Assembly: GCF_013155395.1 (NCBI RefSeq)
Contig: NZ_JABJWC010000017.1
Coordinates: 1 to 64,000, forward strand
From: Komagataeibacter melomenusus
GTDB taxonomy: Bacteria > Pseudomonadota > Alphaproteobacteria > Acetobacterales > Acetobacteraceae
Direction of reading: 5' to 3'
Length of the DNA: 64,000 nt
Shown here: positions 36,178 to 45,693 of the stretch, in pieces
How positions within the stretch are numbered: position 1 is the stretch's first letter
How the letters are laid out: each line of letters begins with the position of its first letter
Position numbers and translations under genes: made by a program
Notes under the pieces: model-generated
What the model was told of the DNA's origin: nothing
The model's input: the letters and a program-made list of their open reading frames with translations, nothing else
Database searches by the model: none

Positions 36178-39100
36178 CCTGCGCATCATCCGTTATGGCG
36201 CCATTGCGGATCTGGAGCTGGATTTTGGCGCGGCTCCCGGCCTGCATGTCATTCATGGGCCGAACGAGGCGGGCAAGAGCACCACGCTTTCCGCCATGAC
36301 GGATTTCCTGTTCGGCATTCCCAACCAGTCCGACGCGGGCGCCGTGTTTGGCAATGACAAGATCCAGCTTGAGGCCAGCCTTGTGCTGGCCAACGGCACC
36401 ACGCTCGACCTGCGCCGCCGCAAGGGCCGCACCCGCACGCTGGCCGGCCTTGATGGCCAGCCGGTCAGTGATGACGTGCTGGCCCCGGCCCTTGGCGGCA
36501 TGACGCGCGAGCGCTTTACCGCCCTGTTCGGCCTCAATGACGAAACCCTGCGCAGCGGGGGCGCGGCCCTGCTCAGGGCCAATGGCGATATCGGGCGGCT
36601 GATCGTGGAGGCGGGCGGCGGCCTGCGCGCCCTCATGACCCGGCTGGCCGAGATCGATGAACGGCGCGCGGCCCTTTTTACCCCCTATCGATCGGGCAAG
36701 CGGGCCTTCTATCAGGCCGCCGATGCCGTCCGCGCGGCACAGGACAGCCTGCGCGATGCCTCGCTTACGCATGATGTCTATACCCGCCATTGCCAGCAGC
36801 GTGACGAGGCCCGCCAGCACCGGGCCGATTTTGACCGCGAACAGGCCGAATTGCGCCACCTGCATGCGCGCCTTGAGCAACTGGCAAAAGCGCTGCCGCA
36901 CCTTCATGCCCTGACCCGGCTGGAAGCCGAGCGCGCAACCCTGGCCGACCTGGCCGCGCTGCCCACCGGCATGGGGGCTGACATTATTGCTGCCCTTGAT
37001 GGCGTTGCAGCGGCCCGGGCCAGTCATGCCACCGCGTGCGCGCAGGCGCAGCGGCTGCAACGGCAGACGGAAGTGCCCCCCGAGCAGGCCCGGCTGATCG
37101 CGCAGGGCGCGCGCGTGGCGCATGTTATCGCTGCAGGGCAGGCGGTCCGCCGCGCGCGCGCGGCCCGGCCCGAACGTGACGCCAAACGCCAGCAGATCAA
37201 CCTCAGCCTTGCCAGCCTGCGCCAGTGGCTCGACAAGGGGCCGGATGCGGATCTGCGCCAGTTCATGCCCGCGCGCATGGTGCTGGAAGAAATACGCCAG
37301 TTGGCCGATGCCCAGATGCAGTGGCGCAATGCCGTGACGGCGCTGGAACAGCAGGTTGCCCACACCGACCTCGACCTTGCGCGCAGGGCGGCCCGCCTCG
37401 ACACCCTGCGGGCACAGGGGCGTGATCGGCCCGTAGATGCGGATGCCACCGCCTTTGCCGCCCTGCCTGCCGAGATCAGGCGCCTTGAACTGCGCAGGGA
37501 GGGCCTTGCCACCCTTCAGCAAAGGCTGGATGAGCGCCTCGGGGCGCTGGGTGTCGGCTCGGTTGCGGCCCTGCAGGCCGTGGCATGTCCCGATACGCAG
37601 GCCGTGCGCGAGGCAGGCGAGGGCCAGCAGCGGCTGCGCATCCAGCACGAGCGCATGATCCAGGCGCTGGCCACGGAGCGCGAGCGGCTGGCCAGCCTGC
37701 GCCCGGCCCTCGCGCGCCTCGAGCACGCGGGCAGCACCATTACGCCGGAAATGCTGCACGCCGCACGCGCGCGGCGTGATGATGCATGGCACACCATCCG
37801 CGATGCCTATCTGGGCATGGACACCACCACGCCACCTGCCACGCGCCAGCACAACGCCGCCATGCTCGAGAGCGCCCTCACGCAGGTGGACAGCCTCTCA
37901 CGCCAGTTGCTGGCACAGGCCGACCGCCTTGCCCGCATCGAGGCGCTGCGCCACGACATGGCCCAGTGCACTGATACGATTGCCTGCCATGAGCGCACCG
38001 TGACTGATACGGCACGGCAGATCGCCCGGCACTGGCAGGAATTCATCACGCCCTTTTCTGCCATCACCGCTCATGCGGCCACCCCCGCGGCGCTGGGCAC
38101 CTTCGTGCAGCAGCGCAGCGACGTGCTGGCCGAGGCCGAACAGGTCGCCACCGAGCGCGCAGCCCTTGAGCATGAGCACATCAGGCTGGCCGTGCAGCGT
38201 GACAGGCTTGCCCATCTGGCCCGCACGCTCGGCGTGGACCCTGACCTGCCGCCCGCCGCCTGCGTGGAGGGCGTGACCCGTGCCCTGCGCCTGCATGCCA
38301 CCGCGCATGAGGAATATGACCGGCTGCGGCGTGAACATGATGACCTGCTGCCCCAGCGCGCCCAGCTTGGCCAGCAGGCGCAGGCCCTTGAGGCCGAACG
38401 GCAGCAATGGGCTGCCCGCTGGGCGCCCGCCATGCAGGCCATTGGCCTGAATGCCGATGCCCTGCCCATGACGGGCCGCGACCTTGCCGATGAATGGGCG
38501 GCAGCGCCTGCCGCCATCAGCCAGCTGGGCGAACTGGATGAAGCCACGGCGCAGGCCGCGGCAGATGAAGCCGAACTGGCACGCGGGCTTGACGGGCTGC
38601 GCCCCCATCTTGCCTTCAGCCTGCCTGCTGACGCGGCCCTGGCTGCCCATGAACTGGAACAGCACTGGCGCGAGGCCGAGAAGGCCCGCCACCAGCGCGA
38701 GGCCCTGCAACCCGAGCTGGACAAGGCCAACCACATGGTGGCGCAGGGCGAGGCTGGCGTGCAGGCCGCTACTGCCGTGCTTGATGCGCTACAGGCCCGC
38801 GCCGGCACGCAGGGCCCGGAGGCGCTGCGCCAGCTTGCCGCCCGGCTGGCACAGCGCGACAGCGTGGCTGCGGCCCACGCACAGGCGCTGCATACCCTGT
38901 CCTGCATGACCGATGGCCAGTCTCCCGCCCGGCTTCATGCAGCCCTTGAAGGGCGTGACGGGCCGGAACTCCAGGCGGAAATTGCAGCATTGCAGGCCCG
39001 GCAGGCGCAGCTTGCCGCAGCCCGTGACGATGCCGTGCGCACCGAGCAGCATGCCGAAAGCGCCCTTGCCGCATTCGAGCACAATACCGATGCCCCGCAG

Positions 39101-39676
39101 GCCGCCGCCCGGCGCGAGGCAGCCATGACCAGCCTGTACCGCGTTGTGGAGGAATATGCCGAACTGACCCTGGCGCGTAACCTGATTGCCGCAGCCATGG
39201 ACCGGGTGCGCGCACAGGTGCAGGACCCGCTGGTGCGGCAGGCGGGCCGGTTCATGGCGCAGGCGACCGATGGCGCTTTTACCGGCATACAGACCGAACT
39301 CGATGCCAGTAACGACCCTGTGGTGCGGAGCGTGCGCCCCGATGGCAGCACGGTGGGGGTGGGCGAGATGAGTGCGGGCACGCGCGACCAGCTTTTCCTC
39401 GCCTTCCGCCTGGCCAGCGTGGAGACCTATTGCCGCGCCACCGAACCGCTGCCGTTTATTGCCGATGACCTGCTGGTGCAGTTTGATGATGCCCGCAGCC
39501 ACTGCACGCTGAACGTGCTGGCCGAATTTGCCCGCACCACGCAGGTGCTGCTGTTCACCCATCACGACAGCATACGCGACATGGCGCGTGCCATGCAGGC
39601 CGAAGGGGCTGCGATCAACCTGCTGGAACTGCCCGCGCTGGCCAGCACGCGGGCGCTTGCCGCGATACGGGACTGA
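36164..39676 (+). CDS. SbcC/Rad50-like coiled-coil ATPase (YhaN type)
   Basis: A 1170-aa ATPase. The N terminus (MHFRNLRIIRYGAIADLELDF) leads into Walker A GPNEAGKSTTL near residue 31. A very long Ala/Arg/Gln/Glu-rich central region from about 180 to 1000 should form coiled coils, and the C terminus has a signature-like VGEMSAGTRDQLF and Walker B PFIADDLLVQFDD near 1096, then a switch His in LFTHHD. This is the split ABC-type head of SMC/Rad50 proteins; it lacks a clear CxxC zinc hook, so dimer closure at the tip may differ from Rad50. The gene overlaps the nuclease gene by 14 bases. The frame is open further upstream to 35852, but that part copies the nuclease gene in another frame. Confidence 0.88.
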   Translation: MHFRNLRIIRYGAIADLELDFGAAPGLHVIHGPNEAGKSTTLSAMTDFLFGIPNQSDAGAVFGNDKIQLEASLVLANGTTLDLRRRKGRTRTLAGLDGQPVSDDVLAPALGGMTRERFTALFGLNDETLRSGGAALLRANGDIGRLIVEAGGGLRALMTRLAEIDERRAALFTPYRSGKRAFYQAADAVRAAQDSLRDASLTHDVYTRHCQQRDEARQHRADFDREQAELRHLHARLEQLAKALPHLHALTRLEAERATLADLAALPTGMGADIIAALDGVAAARASHATACAQAQRLQRQTEVPPEQARLIAQGARVAHVIAAGQAVRRARAARPERDAKRQQINLSLASLRQWLDKGPDADLRQFMPARMVLEEIRQLADAQMQWRNAVTALEQQVAHTDLDLARRAARLDTLRAQGRDRPVDADATAFAALPAEIRRLELRREGLATLQQRLDERLGALGVGSVAALQAVACPDTQAVREAGEGQQRLRIQHERMIQALATERERLASLRPALARLEHAGSTITPEMLHAARARRDDAWHTIRDAYLGMDTTTPPATRQHNAAMLESALTQVDSLSRQLLAQADRLARIEALRHDMAQCTDTIACHERTVTDTARQIARHWQEFITPFSAITAHAATPAALGTFVQQRSDVLAEAEQVATERAALEHEHIRLAVQRDRLAHLARTLGVDPDLPPAACVEGVTRALRLHATAHEEYDRLRREHDDLLPQRAQLGQQAQALEAERQQWAARWAPAMQAIGLNADALPMTGRDLADEWAAAPAAISQLGELDEATAQAAADEAELARGLDGLRPHLAFSLPADAALAAHELEQHWREAEKARHQREALQPELDKANHMVAQGEAGVQAATAVLDALQARAGTQGPEALRQLAARLAQRDSVAAAHAQALHTLSCMTDGQSPARLHAALEGRDGPELQAEIAALQARQAQLAAARDDAVRTEQHAESALAAFEHNTDAPQAAARREAAMTSLYRVVEEYAELTLARNLIAAAMDRVRAQVQDPLVRQAGRFMAQATDGAFTGIQTELDASNDPVVRSVRPDGSTVGVGEMSAGTRDQLFLAFRLASVETYCRATEPLPFIADDLLVQFDDARSHCTLNVLAEFARTTQVLLFTHHDSIRDMARAMQAEGAAINLLELPALASTRALAAIRD

Positions 39677-39838
39677 AAAGCAACGGGGGGCACAAACCGC
39701 CCCCTGCACAGGCCGTGGCAGCGACAGGATTGCCAGGATAGCGGCTTTTTTCAAGGCCGCGTCTGGCAGAGGTTTCTTATAGATAATGCCACCCGAAACG
39801 GCCTTGCGCCACAAGGCGGGGATCAGGGCGGGGCGTTG

Positions 39839-40168
39839 CTATCTGCGGCCCATCTGCCGGGCTATGGCGTGTTCGGATTGCGCGAACGCCGCCCAGTCCT
39901 GCTCGTAGCGGTCAGGCTGTGGGGTGGGTAATGAATCGCCAGCGTAAGGGGCACCGCCCGATCCGGGTGTGAGGCTGCGCGAAGGCGGCAGGCCCGCATG
40001 GGGCAGGGGGGCAAAATGGTTCAGCGAAGGGGGTGTATAGGCTGGCCCCATGGGGGCGGCAGGCAGGGCCACGCTTCCGTTCCAGCCGCCGGGCTGGGGC
40101 ATCTGCGCCCGGGCCACGCAGGCGGGCAGGCAGAGCAGGACTGTCAGGATCAGTCGGAAAGCAGGCAT
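39839..40168 (-). CDS. Small secreted Pro-rich hypothetical protein
   Basis: A 109-aa protein with a clear signal peptide (MPAFRLILTVLLCLPACVARAQ) of about 22 residues. The mature part is rich in Pro, Ala, Gly and Leu and has no motif I know. There is no visible ribosome site before the ATG. The terminator of cspA lies immediately upstream, between 40196 and 40224, so this gene needs its own promoter or read-through. Unknown function. Confidence 0.5.
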   Translation of the reverse strand: MPAFRLILTVLLCLPACVARAQMPQPGGWNGSVALPAAPMGPAYTPPSLNHFAPLPHAGLPPSRSLTPGSGGAPYAGDSLPTPQPDRYEQDWAAFAQSEHAIARQMGRR

Positions 40169-40195
40169 CAGGTGGTGTCAGAAAGAAGTGGACAT

Positions 40196-40224
40196 AAAAA
40201 CGGCAGGAACCGAAGTTCCTGCCG
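40196..40224 (-). terminator. Strong terminator of cspA with UUCG tetraloop
   Basis: On the minus strand CGGCAGGAAC pairs perfectly with GTTCCTGCCG around a TTCG loop (40201-40224) and is followed by five T (40196-40200). It starts 7 bases after the cspA stop codon. Confidence 0.9.
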
Positions 40225-40230
40225 CGTTCA

Positions 40231-40437
40231 TCAGCCAATCTTGAGATTGACTGCAGAAGACTTGCCGTTACGGCCCCGCTCGAGGTCATACGTCACGGCC
40301 TGCCCTTCGGACAGGGTCTGCTGGCCAGCCTGCTCGACGGCAGAAATGTGCACGAAAGCATCGGCGCTTCCGTCATCAGGCTGGATAAATCCAAAGCCCT
40401 TCTGGGCGTTGAACCATTTAACTGTTCCTGCGGCCAT
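40231..40437 (-). CDS. cspA: Cold-shock protein (CspA family)
   Basis: A 68-aa single cold-shock domain that binds single-stranded RNA and DNA and keeps mRNA unfolded. RNP1 is KGFGFI near residue 13 and RNP2 is AFVHIS near 27. Length is normal. The ribosome site is excellent (AAGGAGG, 6 bases before ATG). A leader-like region of about 220 bases upstream has room for the long structured 5' untranslated region typical of such genes, but I cannot confirm a thermosensor fold. The strong terminator just downstream closes a one-gene transcript. Confidence 0.95.
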   Translation of the reverse strand: MAAGTVKWFNAQKGFGFIQPDDGSADAFVHISAVEQAGQQTLSEGQAVTYDLERGRNGKSSAVNLKIG

Positions 40438-40663
40438 AATTTGGCCTCCTTAGAATAACCGGCACCCCCACGCGAACATGCATGGGATCGAGACTTTTCG
40501 TTTTATCGGGGATGCCATAAGGCGGCTTGGTGTAGCTGCTCTGAAATCTTGTCCGTAGCTGAAAAGTCCAGCCGTGAGGACCTTCCTATAGGGGTTATCC
40601 GGAAATAGCACGTAAAATATTCACAAAATCGGAAATATTTCCGCTACCCCACCGGATAATTGC

Positions 40664-41353
40664 TCATAGCACGCACCACTGGCGCATCATGTTATGGTAG
40701 ATATTGGTCAGTGACAGCACGGCCGGGTCCGCATCGCCCAGCCGTTCACGCAGCGATAATACCTGCATGTCGAGGTCGAACATGATCTGCCTGCGGCTCT
40801 CCTCCGCTATCATCGACTGCGACCAGAAAAAGGCCGCCAGCCTGCACCCGCGCGTGACCGGCGTGACACTGTGCAGCACCGTGGTGGGGTAGAGGATCAT
40901 GTCGCCCGCGGGCAGCTTTATGGCCTGCTCGTTGCCATTGGCGTGGATGGTCAGTTCGCCGCCGTCATATTCATCAGGCCCGGAGAAGAACAGCGTGGAG
41001 GAGACATCGGTGCGGATGCGCGTGTGGATGCCGCCTGCCACGATGCCGCGTATGGCGTTATCGACATGGGCGCCAAAGCGCATGCCGCCTTCGTAGCGGT
41101 TGAATAGCGGCGGGCTGACCCGGTAGGGCAGCACCGCGCTGTTGAACAGGGCATTGCGCCCGAGCGCGCGCAGCACGATCTCGCCAAGTTCGCGGCATGC
41201 CTCGGAATCGCGCGGCAGTTGCAGGTTGTGCTTGCTCTTGGCCGACTGCACGCCCGCCGTCTCGCGGCCATCGGTCCATGCGGCACTTTTGAGCCGGGCG
41301 CGGCAGTGGGCGAGTTCATCGGCATCGAGCAGGGCGGGGATGTGCAGCAGCAT
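40664..41353 (-). CDS. piuC: PiuC-like Fe(II)/2-oxoglutarate hydroxylase
   Basis: A 229-aa PKHD-type dioxygenase. Iron ligands are the His and Asp in FGAHVDNAI near residue 96 and the His in TTVLHSVTPVTRGCR near 160, where the Arg binds 2-oxoglutarate. The C-terminal part (LRERLGDADPAVLSLTNIYHNMMRQW) is typical of PiuC/YbiX proteins, which lie beside iron-siderophore receptor genes and are linked to iron uptake; the exact substrate is unknown. It starts 29 bases after the stop of the TonB receptor on the same strand, so the two are probably co-transcribed and iron-regulated. Confidence 0.88.
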   Translation of the reverse strand: MLLHIPALLDADELAHCRARLKSAAWTDGRETAGVQSAKSKHNLQLPRDSEACRELGEIVLRALGRNALFNSAVLPYRVSPPLFNRYEGGMRFGAHVDNAIRGIVAGGIHTRIRTDVSSTLFFSGPDEYDGGELTIHANGNEQAIKLPAGDMILYPTTVLHSVTPVTRGCRLAAFFWSQSMIAEESRRQIMFDLDMQVLSLRERLGDADPAVLSLTNIYHNMMRQWCVL

Positions 41354-41382
41354 GGAGTTAAGCCTTGGTTGGGAATGGCGGC

Positions 41383-43791
41383 TCAGTACTGCGCCGAGAT
41401 GTTGAACAGGAACGACCGCCCGACGGATGGGGTAACCCGGTTTGAGAACAGGCTGCCGTAATTGAGCCGGTTATCAAGGTTATAGGCGTTCATGGCCACT
41501 TTCCAGTTGTTGTTGAAGCGGTGGGCGACCATGGCGTCGAACTCCACCGTGGCGGGGGCGCGGGCGGTATTGAGCTGGTCGAGCCACACGCCCTGCCGCC
41601 AGGTAATGCCGCCGCCTATGGTCATGTTCCACGGCCTGCGCGGCGCGATCTCGTAGCTGGTCCAGGCGGTGGCCTGGTTATGGGGCACGTACTGGATCTG
41701 CCCGCCCTGCCTGGATGAGGTGGAACCCGCCTTGGTAATGGTGGGGTCATACAACGCATAGGTGCCATAGAACATCCAGTTGCGCAGCAGCGTGCCCGAT
41801 ACGCTGAGTTCAAGCCCCTGGTTGCGCTCCTGGTCGCTCGTGGCGCTGACATCGCCCGTGGTGGGGTCGGTCTGGGTGGAATTGTTCTTCTCGAGCCGGA
41901 ACAGGGCCGCCGTAAAGCCGATACGGTCATGGAAGGCGCTGTATTTGGCGCCCACCTCATACAGCCTGCTGCGCTCGGGGGCGGCGCTCTGGCTCTTGGA
42001 GGTCATCGGCTCGGAACTGTTGGTCACGTAAAGGCTGAGCGGCGTGGTGGATTCCGACCAGTTGAAATACACCATCAGGTTGCTGCGCGGGGTGTACATG
42101 ATGCTGACTGACGGGTTGATGGTGGTCTCGTTCTGGCCATAGCTGACATCGGGCGTGGCCGTGCTGCCGCCGGTTGCACTGTAGGTGCTGTTCCAGTGAT
42201 CCCACCTGAAGCCTGCCTTGACCGACAGGTCTTTCGTCAGCCACACCTGATCGGACAGGAAGAAGCCGACATCAAGCGCCGAACTGTCCTTGTAGCACTT
42301 GCGGCCCACGCCGTTGCCGATATTGACCAGGCGGTTGGGGTACTGGCTGCAGTCGCCCAGCGTCAGGCCGGGCACGTAGGGCGAGGGGTCGAGCAGGCTG
42401 GTGCTGGGGCGGTTGGAGCCATAGGCATAGTTCTGCCGGTGGTCGGTCACATACTCAATGTCAAACCCGCCAATGATCTCGTGGCGGATATGCCCGGTGT
42501 GGAGGTGTGCCACACCCGAGAATACATCCTGAATCGACCAGTCGCTCTGCCGGTAGGGCTCGGGGCCACCCACACCACCATTACGCGCCACCTGCGCGCT
42601 CGCCGCGTTGCCGGACAGGTAATCCGATTGGCAGGTGGAGGAGGGAGCCGCGCCGTTGATCGTGTTGTTGGTGAGCGTGGCACCGCTGCTGAAGTTGGAA
42701 CATGCCTCCTGCGAGGCCGAGAAATAGCGGTGGAAGATGCCGCCGCGCATGTCGTTATACAGCGTGAGGATGGGGCTGACCCTGGCGGTCAGGCGGCCGG
42801 TGATCATGTCATCGCTGGTATTGTCCTGGTCATAGGTGGTGCCATACCAGTTGGTGCGCTTCACGCCCCTTTCGGTCACCGGGTAGCCGATGCCGCCGGT
42901 GGGGGTTACGACCGGCACGCCGTAATCGGGGATGCGGTTGTCGTTCTGGTGGAAGTATTCCAGAACGAACGAGACCTTCTTGCCCAGCCCGAACGCGATG
43001 GAGGGCGCAATGCCCCAGCGGTGGGAATAGATGTAGTCCCGCCCGACCACGTTGTTCTCGTTGCCCATGCCGGTCAGGCGGAAGGCGGTTGTGCTGTTGA
43101 TCTGGTAGTTCACATCCAGCGTGCCACGGTAATATGACCCGCTACCGCCTGAAAAGCTGGCCTGGTAGCTGTTGCCCAGGTGCGGTGTCTTGGTCACGAT
43201 GTTGATCGCACCCCCCGTGGTGCCATTGCCGAACACCTCTGATGACGGACCCTTGATGACCGAGACATGGTCATAATAGAAGCTGTCGCGCGCATAGACG
43301 CCAAAATCGCGCAGGCCGTTTTCATAAATGTCGTTCTGGGCCGCAAAGCCACGGATCAGGAACTGGTCGCCCGCCATGCCGCCTTCGCCTTCACCCACCG
43401 ATGCGGTGATGCCGGGCACATTTTTGAGCGCCTCATCAAGCGATTTGACATTCTGCTGCTGCATCAGGATCTGCGGCACCACGTTCACGTTCTGCGGCGT
43501 GTGCATGGCGTCCTGCGGCATGCGGCTCAGGCCGATGGATTCATGCAGGACATTCATGGGCGAGGCCGTGACGTGGGTTACGTCATATCCATGCTCGGCG
43601 TCATGGTTGTAGGCATCGTGCTTCCTGTCCTTTGCCGGCGTATCGCCCGTAGGCGTGGTGGTGGCCTGTGTATCGGTTACGGGCGGCGCGTCCTGTGCCG
43701 CGTGGGCACTGGTGGTGGCGCAGGCCAGGGCCATCGAGGCAGTGAGCAGGGAGAATGGCCTGAGTTTCTGGCGGATGGTTTTATCGGTCAT
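41383..43791 (-). CDS. TonB-dependent siderophore receptor (Fiu-like)
   Basis: An 802-aa outer-membrane receptor. A signal peptide ends ASAHA near residue 31. The plug domain follows (PQNVNVVPQILMQQQNVKSLDEALKNVPGI, then FLIRGFAAQNDIYENGLRDFG and the VIKGPSSEVFGNGTTGGAINIVTK segment), then the barrel ending FLFNISAQY with aromatic terminal residue. The plug sequence resembles catecholate siderophore receptors such as Fiu and FcuA. The adjacent piuC gene has the same partner arrangement as in pseudomonads. Upstream AT-rich sites resemble Fur boxes. Start ATG at 43791 has AGAGG about 12 bases upstream. Confidence 0.92.
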   Translation of the reverse strand: MTDKTIRQKLRPFSLLTASMALACATTSAHAAQDAPPVTDTQATTTPTGDTPAKDRKHDAYNHDAEHGYDVTHVTASPMNVLHESIGLSRMPQDAMHTPQNVNVVPQILMQQQNVKSLDEALKNVPGITASVGEGEGGMAGDQFLIRGFAAQNDIYENGLRDFGVYARDSFYYDHVSVIKGPSSEVFGNGTTGGAINIVTKTPHLGNSYQASFSGGSGSYYRGTLDVNYQINSTTAFRLTGMGNENNVVGRDYIYSHRWGIAPSIAFGLGKKVSFVLEYFHQNDNRIPDYGVPVVTPTGGIGYPVTERGVKRTNWYGTTYDQDNTSDDMITGRLTARVSPILTLYNDMRGGIFHRYFSASQEACSNFSSGATLTNNTINGAAPSSTCQSDYLSGNAASAQVARNGGVGGPEPYRQSDWSIQDVFSGVAHLHTGHIRHEIIGGFDIEYVTDHRQNYAYGSNRPSTSLLDPSPYVPGLTLGDCSQYPNRLVNIGNGVGRKCYKDSSALDVGFFLSDQVWLTKDLSVKAGFRWDHWNSTYSATGGSTATPDVSYGQNETTINPSVSIMYTPRSNLMVYFNWSESTTPLSLYVTNSSEPMTSKSQSAAPERSRLYEVGAKYSAFHDRIGFTAALFRLEKNNSTQTDPTTGDVSATSDQERNQGLELSVSGTLLRNWMFYGTYALYDPTITKAGSTSSRQGGQIQYVPHNQATAWTSYEIAPRRPWNMTIGGGITWRQGVWLDQLNTARAPATVEFDAMVAHRFNNNWKVAMNAYNLDNRLNYGSLFSNRVTPSVGRSFLFNISAQY

Positions 43792-43830
43792 ATTGCAACA
43801 GCCTCTTAATTGCAGAAGGTTGCAATATCG

Positions 43831-43909
43831 ATTCTGATAATTAGTCGCAATATGCCCATGCGGGGTTTGTCATGATGTGTCACATAATTGCAACAAATTC
43901 GCATTCTCA
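43831..43909 (-). promoter_or_regulatory. Possible Fur-type sites upstream of the siderophore receptor
   Basis: Two AT-rich, partly palindromic stretches, ATTCTGATAATTAGTCGCAA (43831-43850) and AAATTCGCATTCTCA (43895-43909), resemble ferric-uptake-regulator sites and lie in the receptor promoter region. TTGCAAT also recurs here. Fit to consensus is partial. Confidence 0.35.
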
Positions 43910-43921
43910 TTAACGGTGCAT

Positions 43922-43951
43922 AAAAAACCCCGCGCCGTTCCGGGCGCGGGG
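43922..43951 (-). terminator. Rho-independent terminator of oprB
   Basis: On the minus strand CCCCGCGCC pairs perfectly with GGCGCGGGG (43928-43951, 6-base loop) and is followed by six T (43922-43927), starting 15 bases after the oprB stop codon. Confidence 0.9.
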
Positions 43952-43965
43952 CAGGAGCCACATGG

Positions 43966-45693
43966 CTAGAGGTTGGCGATGACCTTCAGCCCCACGAGGG
44001 CCGCGTTGGGGATGTGCTTTGTCTCGCCGGGGCGGATCATGTATTCGAATTCCGGCTGCACCAGTATGCCGGGCATGGCGTCAATGGCGTAATAGGCCTC
44101 GATGATGTGGGAGTCCGTCTGCGGCGCGCGCACCGAGGTGCCGAGCGAATAACCGGCCTCGTAACGCAAAATCTGCCCTTCCTCCTTGCGGTGGCTGACA
44201 TGGTACCACGAATACATGATGCCCAGCCGGTCGGTCACGCGCGATGGAATGACGCCCGCGAAGGACAGGCCGCCATAGGCTTCATCCGAGATGGACGTGA
44301 CATGCGGCGTGTTGTGGATGTAGCCCGCCATCAGGTAGCCACCGGCCATCTGGTTGCGCCCGCCGCGGCGGTAGACCATCTGGTCGCCTTCAAACCAGAA
44401 CATGTCCATCGGCGCCGAGCGCTGGTGGCCTGCCGCCGTGCGCAGGGCGGCGGGCAGGCCGATGCCGATCTCGTCGGGGTAGCGCGTGGTGTCATGCGCA
44501 TAGCCCAGCACGTAATGGCCCGGCAGGCGGTTACGGGTGAGAAAGGGCTGCCACGTGAACTCGACTGGCAGCATCACGCCGGTTGCCTTCTCGCTGCCCC
44601 AGGCCCAGCCGCTGGGGTTGTCGCTCAGCGCATTGACCGAATAGGCGCCGAACTGGATGGCCGTGTCACGCGTGGGGCGCAGGCGCAGGCGGCTGCCCCA
44701 TGTGGCCTTGGGGTAGACCGAAAAGCCGGGGTCGAGCTTGAGCGCCACGGGAGCCGAGCAGGTGACCATGAACGAGCACAGCAGCGGCGATGTGGCAAAC
44801 ACATGGGTCAGCGCCATGCGGCCGAAGCTGATGTCGAGATGGTTGTTCAGCAATTTCTTTTCGGCATAGAAGTCAACCAGATGCGCCACAACGTTGCCCG
44901 ACAGGCCATAGACTTCCTGCAAGTTGACGTAATATTCGCCCACCCGGTCATGGCTCACGGCATGGCCTGCGCGTTCCATCACCAGCGTATGGACCGACCA
45001 GCCCTTGATTCCGGCCATTTTCTCCAGGTCAAAGTTCACCTGCGCGGTCAGTTCATGCACGTAGCTCATGCCCCGCTCCACGCCGCCATCGATCACGCCC
45101 ATCGCCTCGCCCTTGTAGGTGAAGGCAAAGCTCACGCCGTGGTCGCGCAGGCGCTTGCGCAGCGGGTCGAGCAGCGGCACCAGGTGGCCGCTGCCTGCGG
45201 TGGGCACGTAGTACGGGTCTTCCAGGTCGGTGTCATGCTGGGCATCGATCCAGCCGGGCAGCAGGCCGGAGGGGCCTTCATGGTGCGTCAGCGCATCGAG
45301 TTCGATCTGGTGGAAGGTCTTGCTCGCACCGGGGCTGCTGACGGGGGCCACGCTCATGGTGGCCAGGCCGGCAGAGGGGTAGACCGGCACGCCGCTGGGC
45401 GGGATGGGCGTGTTGGGTGGCCTGCGGATGGCCTCGGGCTGCGGGCCAAGCCGCTCGGCATCGAGGCGCATGCTGATCTGTTCCTCCTGCGTTACGCCGG
45501 TCGAGGGCATGGCCGAGACCGCGCCGGGCGCCATGATGGAGGGCACTGTCCGCATGCTGGGATCGACCGCCTGGGCATGGGCGTGGCGGGGCAGGGCCAG
45601 CGCGGTTGCGCCTGCGGCCAGCAGCCACCCCCATGCAGGAGGGAACAGCGCGCACGCACGCCTGCTGGCGTGTGGGGAAGTGTGTCTTGTCAT
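43966..45693 (-). CDS. oprB: Carbohydrate-selective porin OprB
   Basis: A 575-aa outer-membrane porin. A signal peptide ends HAHAQ near residue 41; an unusual Pro/Ser-rich linker of about 100 residues follows, then the porin domain beginning with LRKRLRDHGVSFAFTYKGEAMG, which matches the OprB family start. DISFGRMALTHVFATSPLLCSFM and GYIHNTPHV are in the barrel, and the end is VGLKVIANL. OprB porins let glucose and other sugars or polyols across the outer membrane and are abundant in acetic acid bacteria. A clear terminator follows. The ribosome site is weak. Confidence 0.88.
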   Translation of the reverse strand: MTRHTSPHASRRACALFPPAWGWLLAAGATALALPRHAHAQAVDPSMRTVPSIMAPGAVSAMPSTGVTQEEQISMRLDAERLGPQPEAIRRPPNTPIPPSGVPVYPSAGLATMSVAPVSSPGASKTFHQIELDALTHHEGPSGLLPGWIDAQHDTDLEDPYYVPTAGSGHLVPLLDPLRKRLRDHGVSFAFTYKGEAMGVIDGGVERGMSYVHELTAQVNFDLEKMAGIKGWSVHTLVMERAGHAVSHDRVGEYYVNLQEVYGLSGNVVAHLVDFYAEKKLLNNHLDISFGRMALTHVFATSPLLCSFMVTCSAPVALKLDPGFSVYPKATWGSRLRLRPTRDTAIQFGAYSVNALSDNPSGWAWGSEKATGVMLPVEFTWQPFLTRNRLPGHYVLGYAHDTTRYPDEIGIGLPAALRTAAGHQRSAPMDMFWFEGDQMVYRRGGRNQMAGGYLMAGYIHNTPHVTSISDEAYGGLSFAGVIPSRVTDRLGIMYSWYHVSHRKEEGQILRYEAGYSLGTSVRAPQTDSHIIEAYYAIDAMPGILVQPEFEYMIRPGETKHIPNAALVGLKVIANL

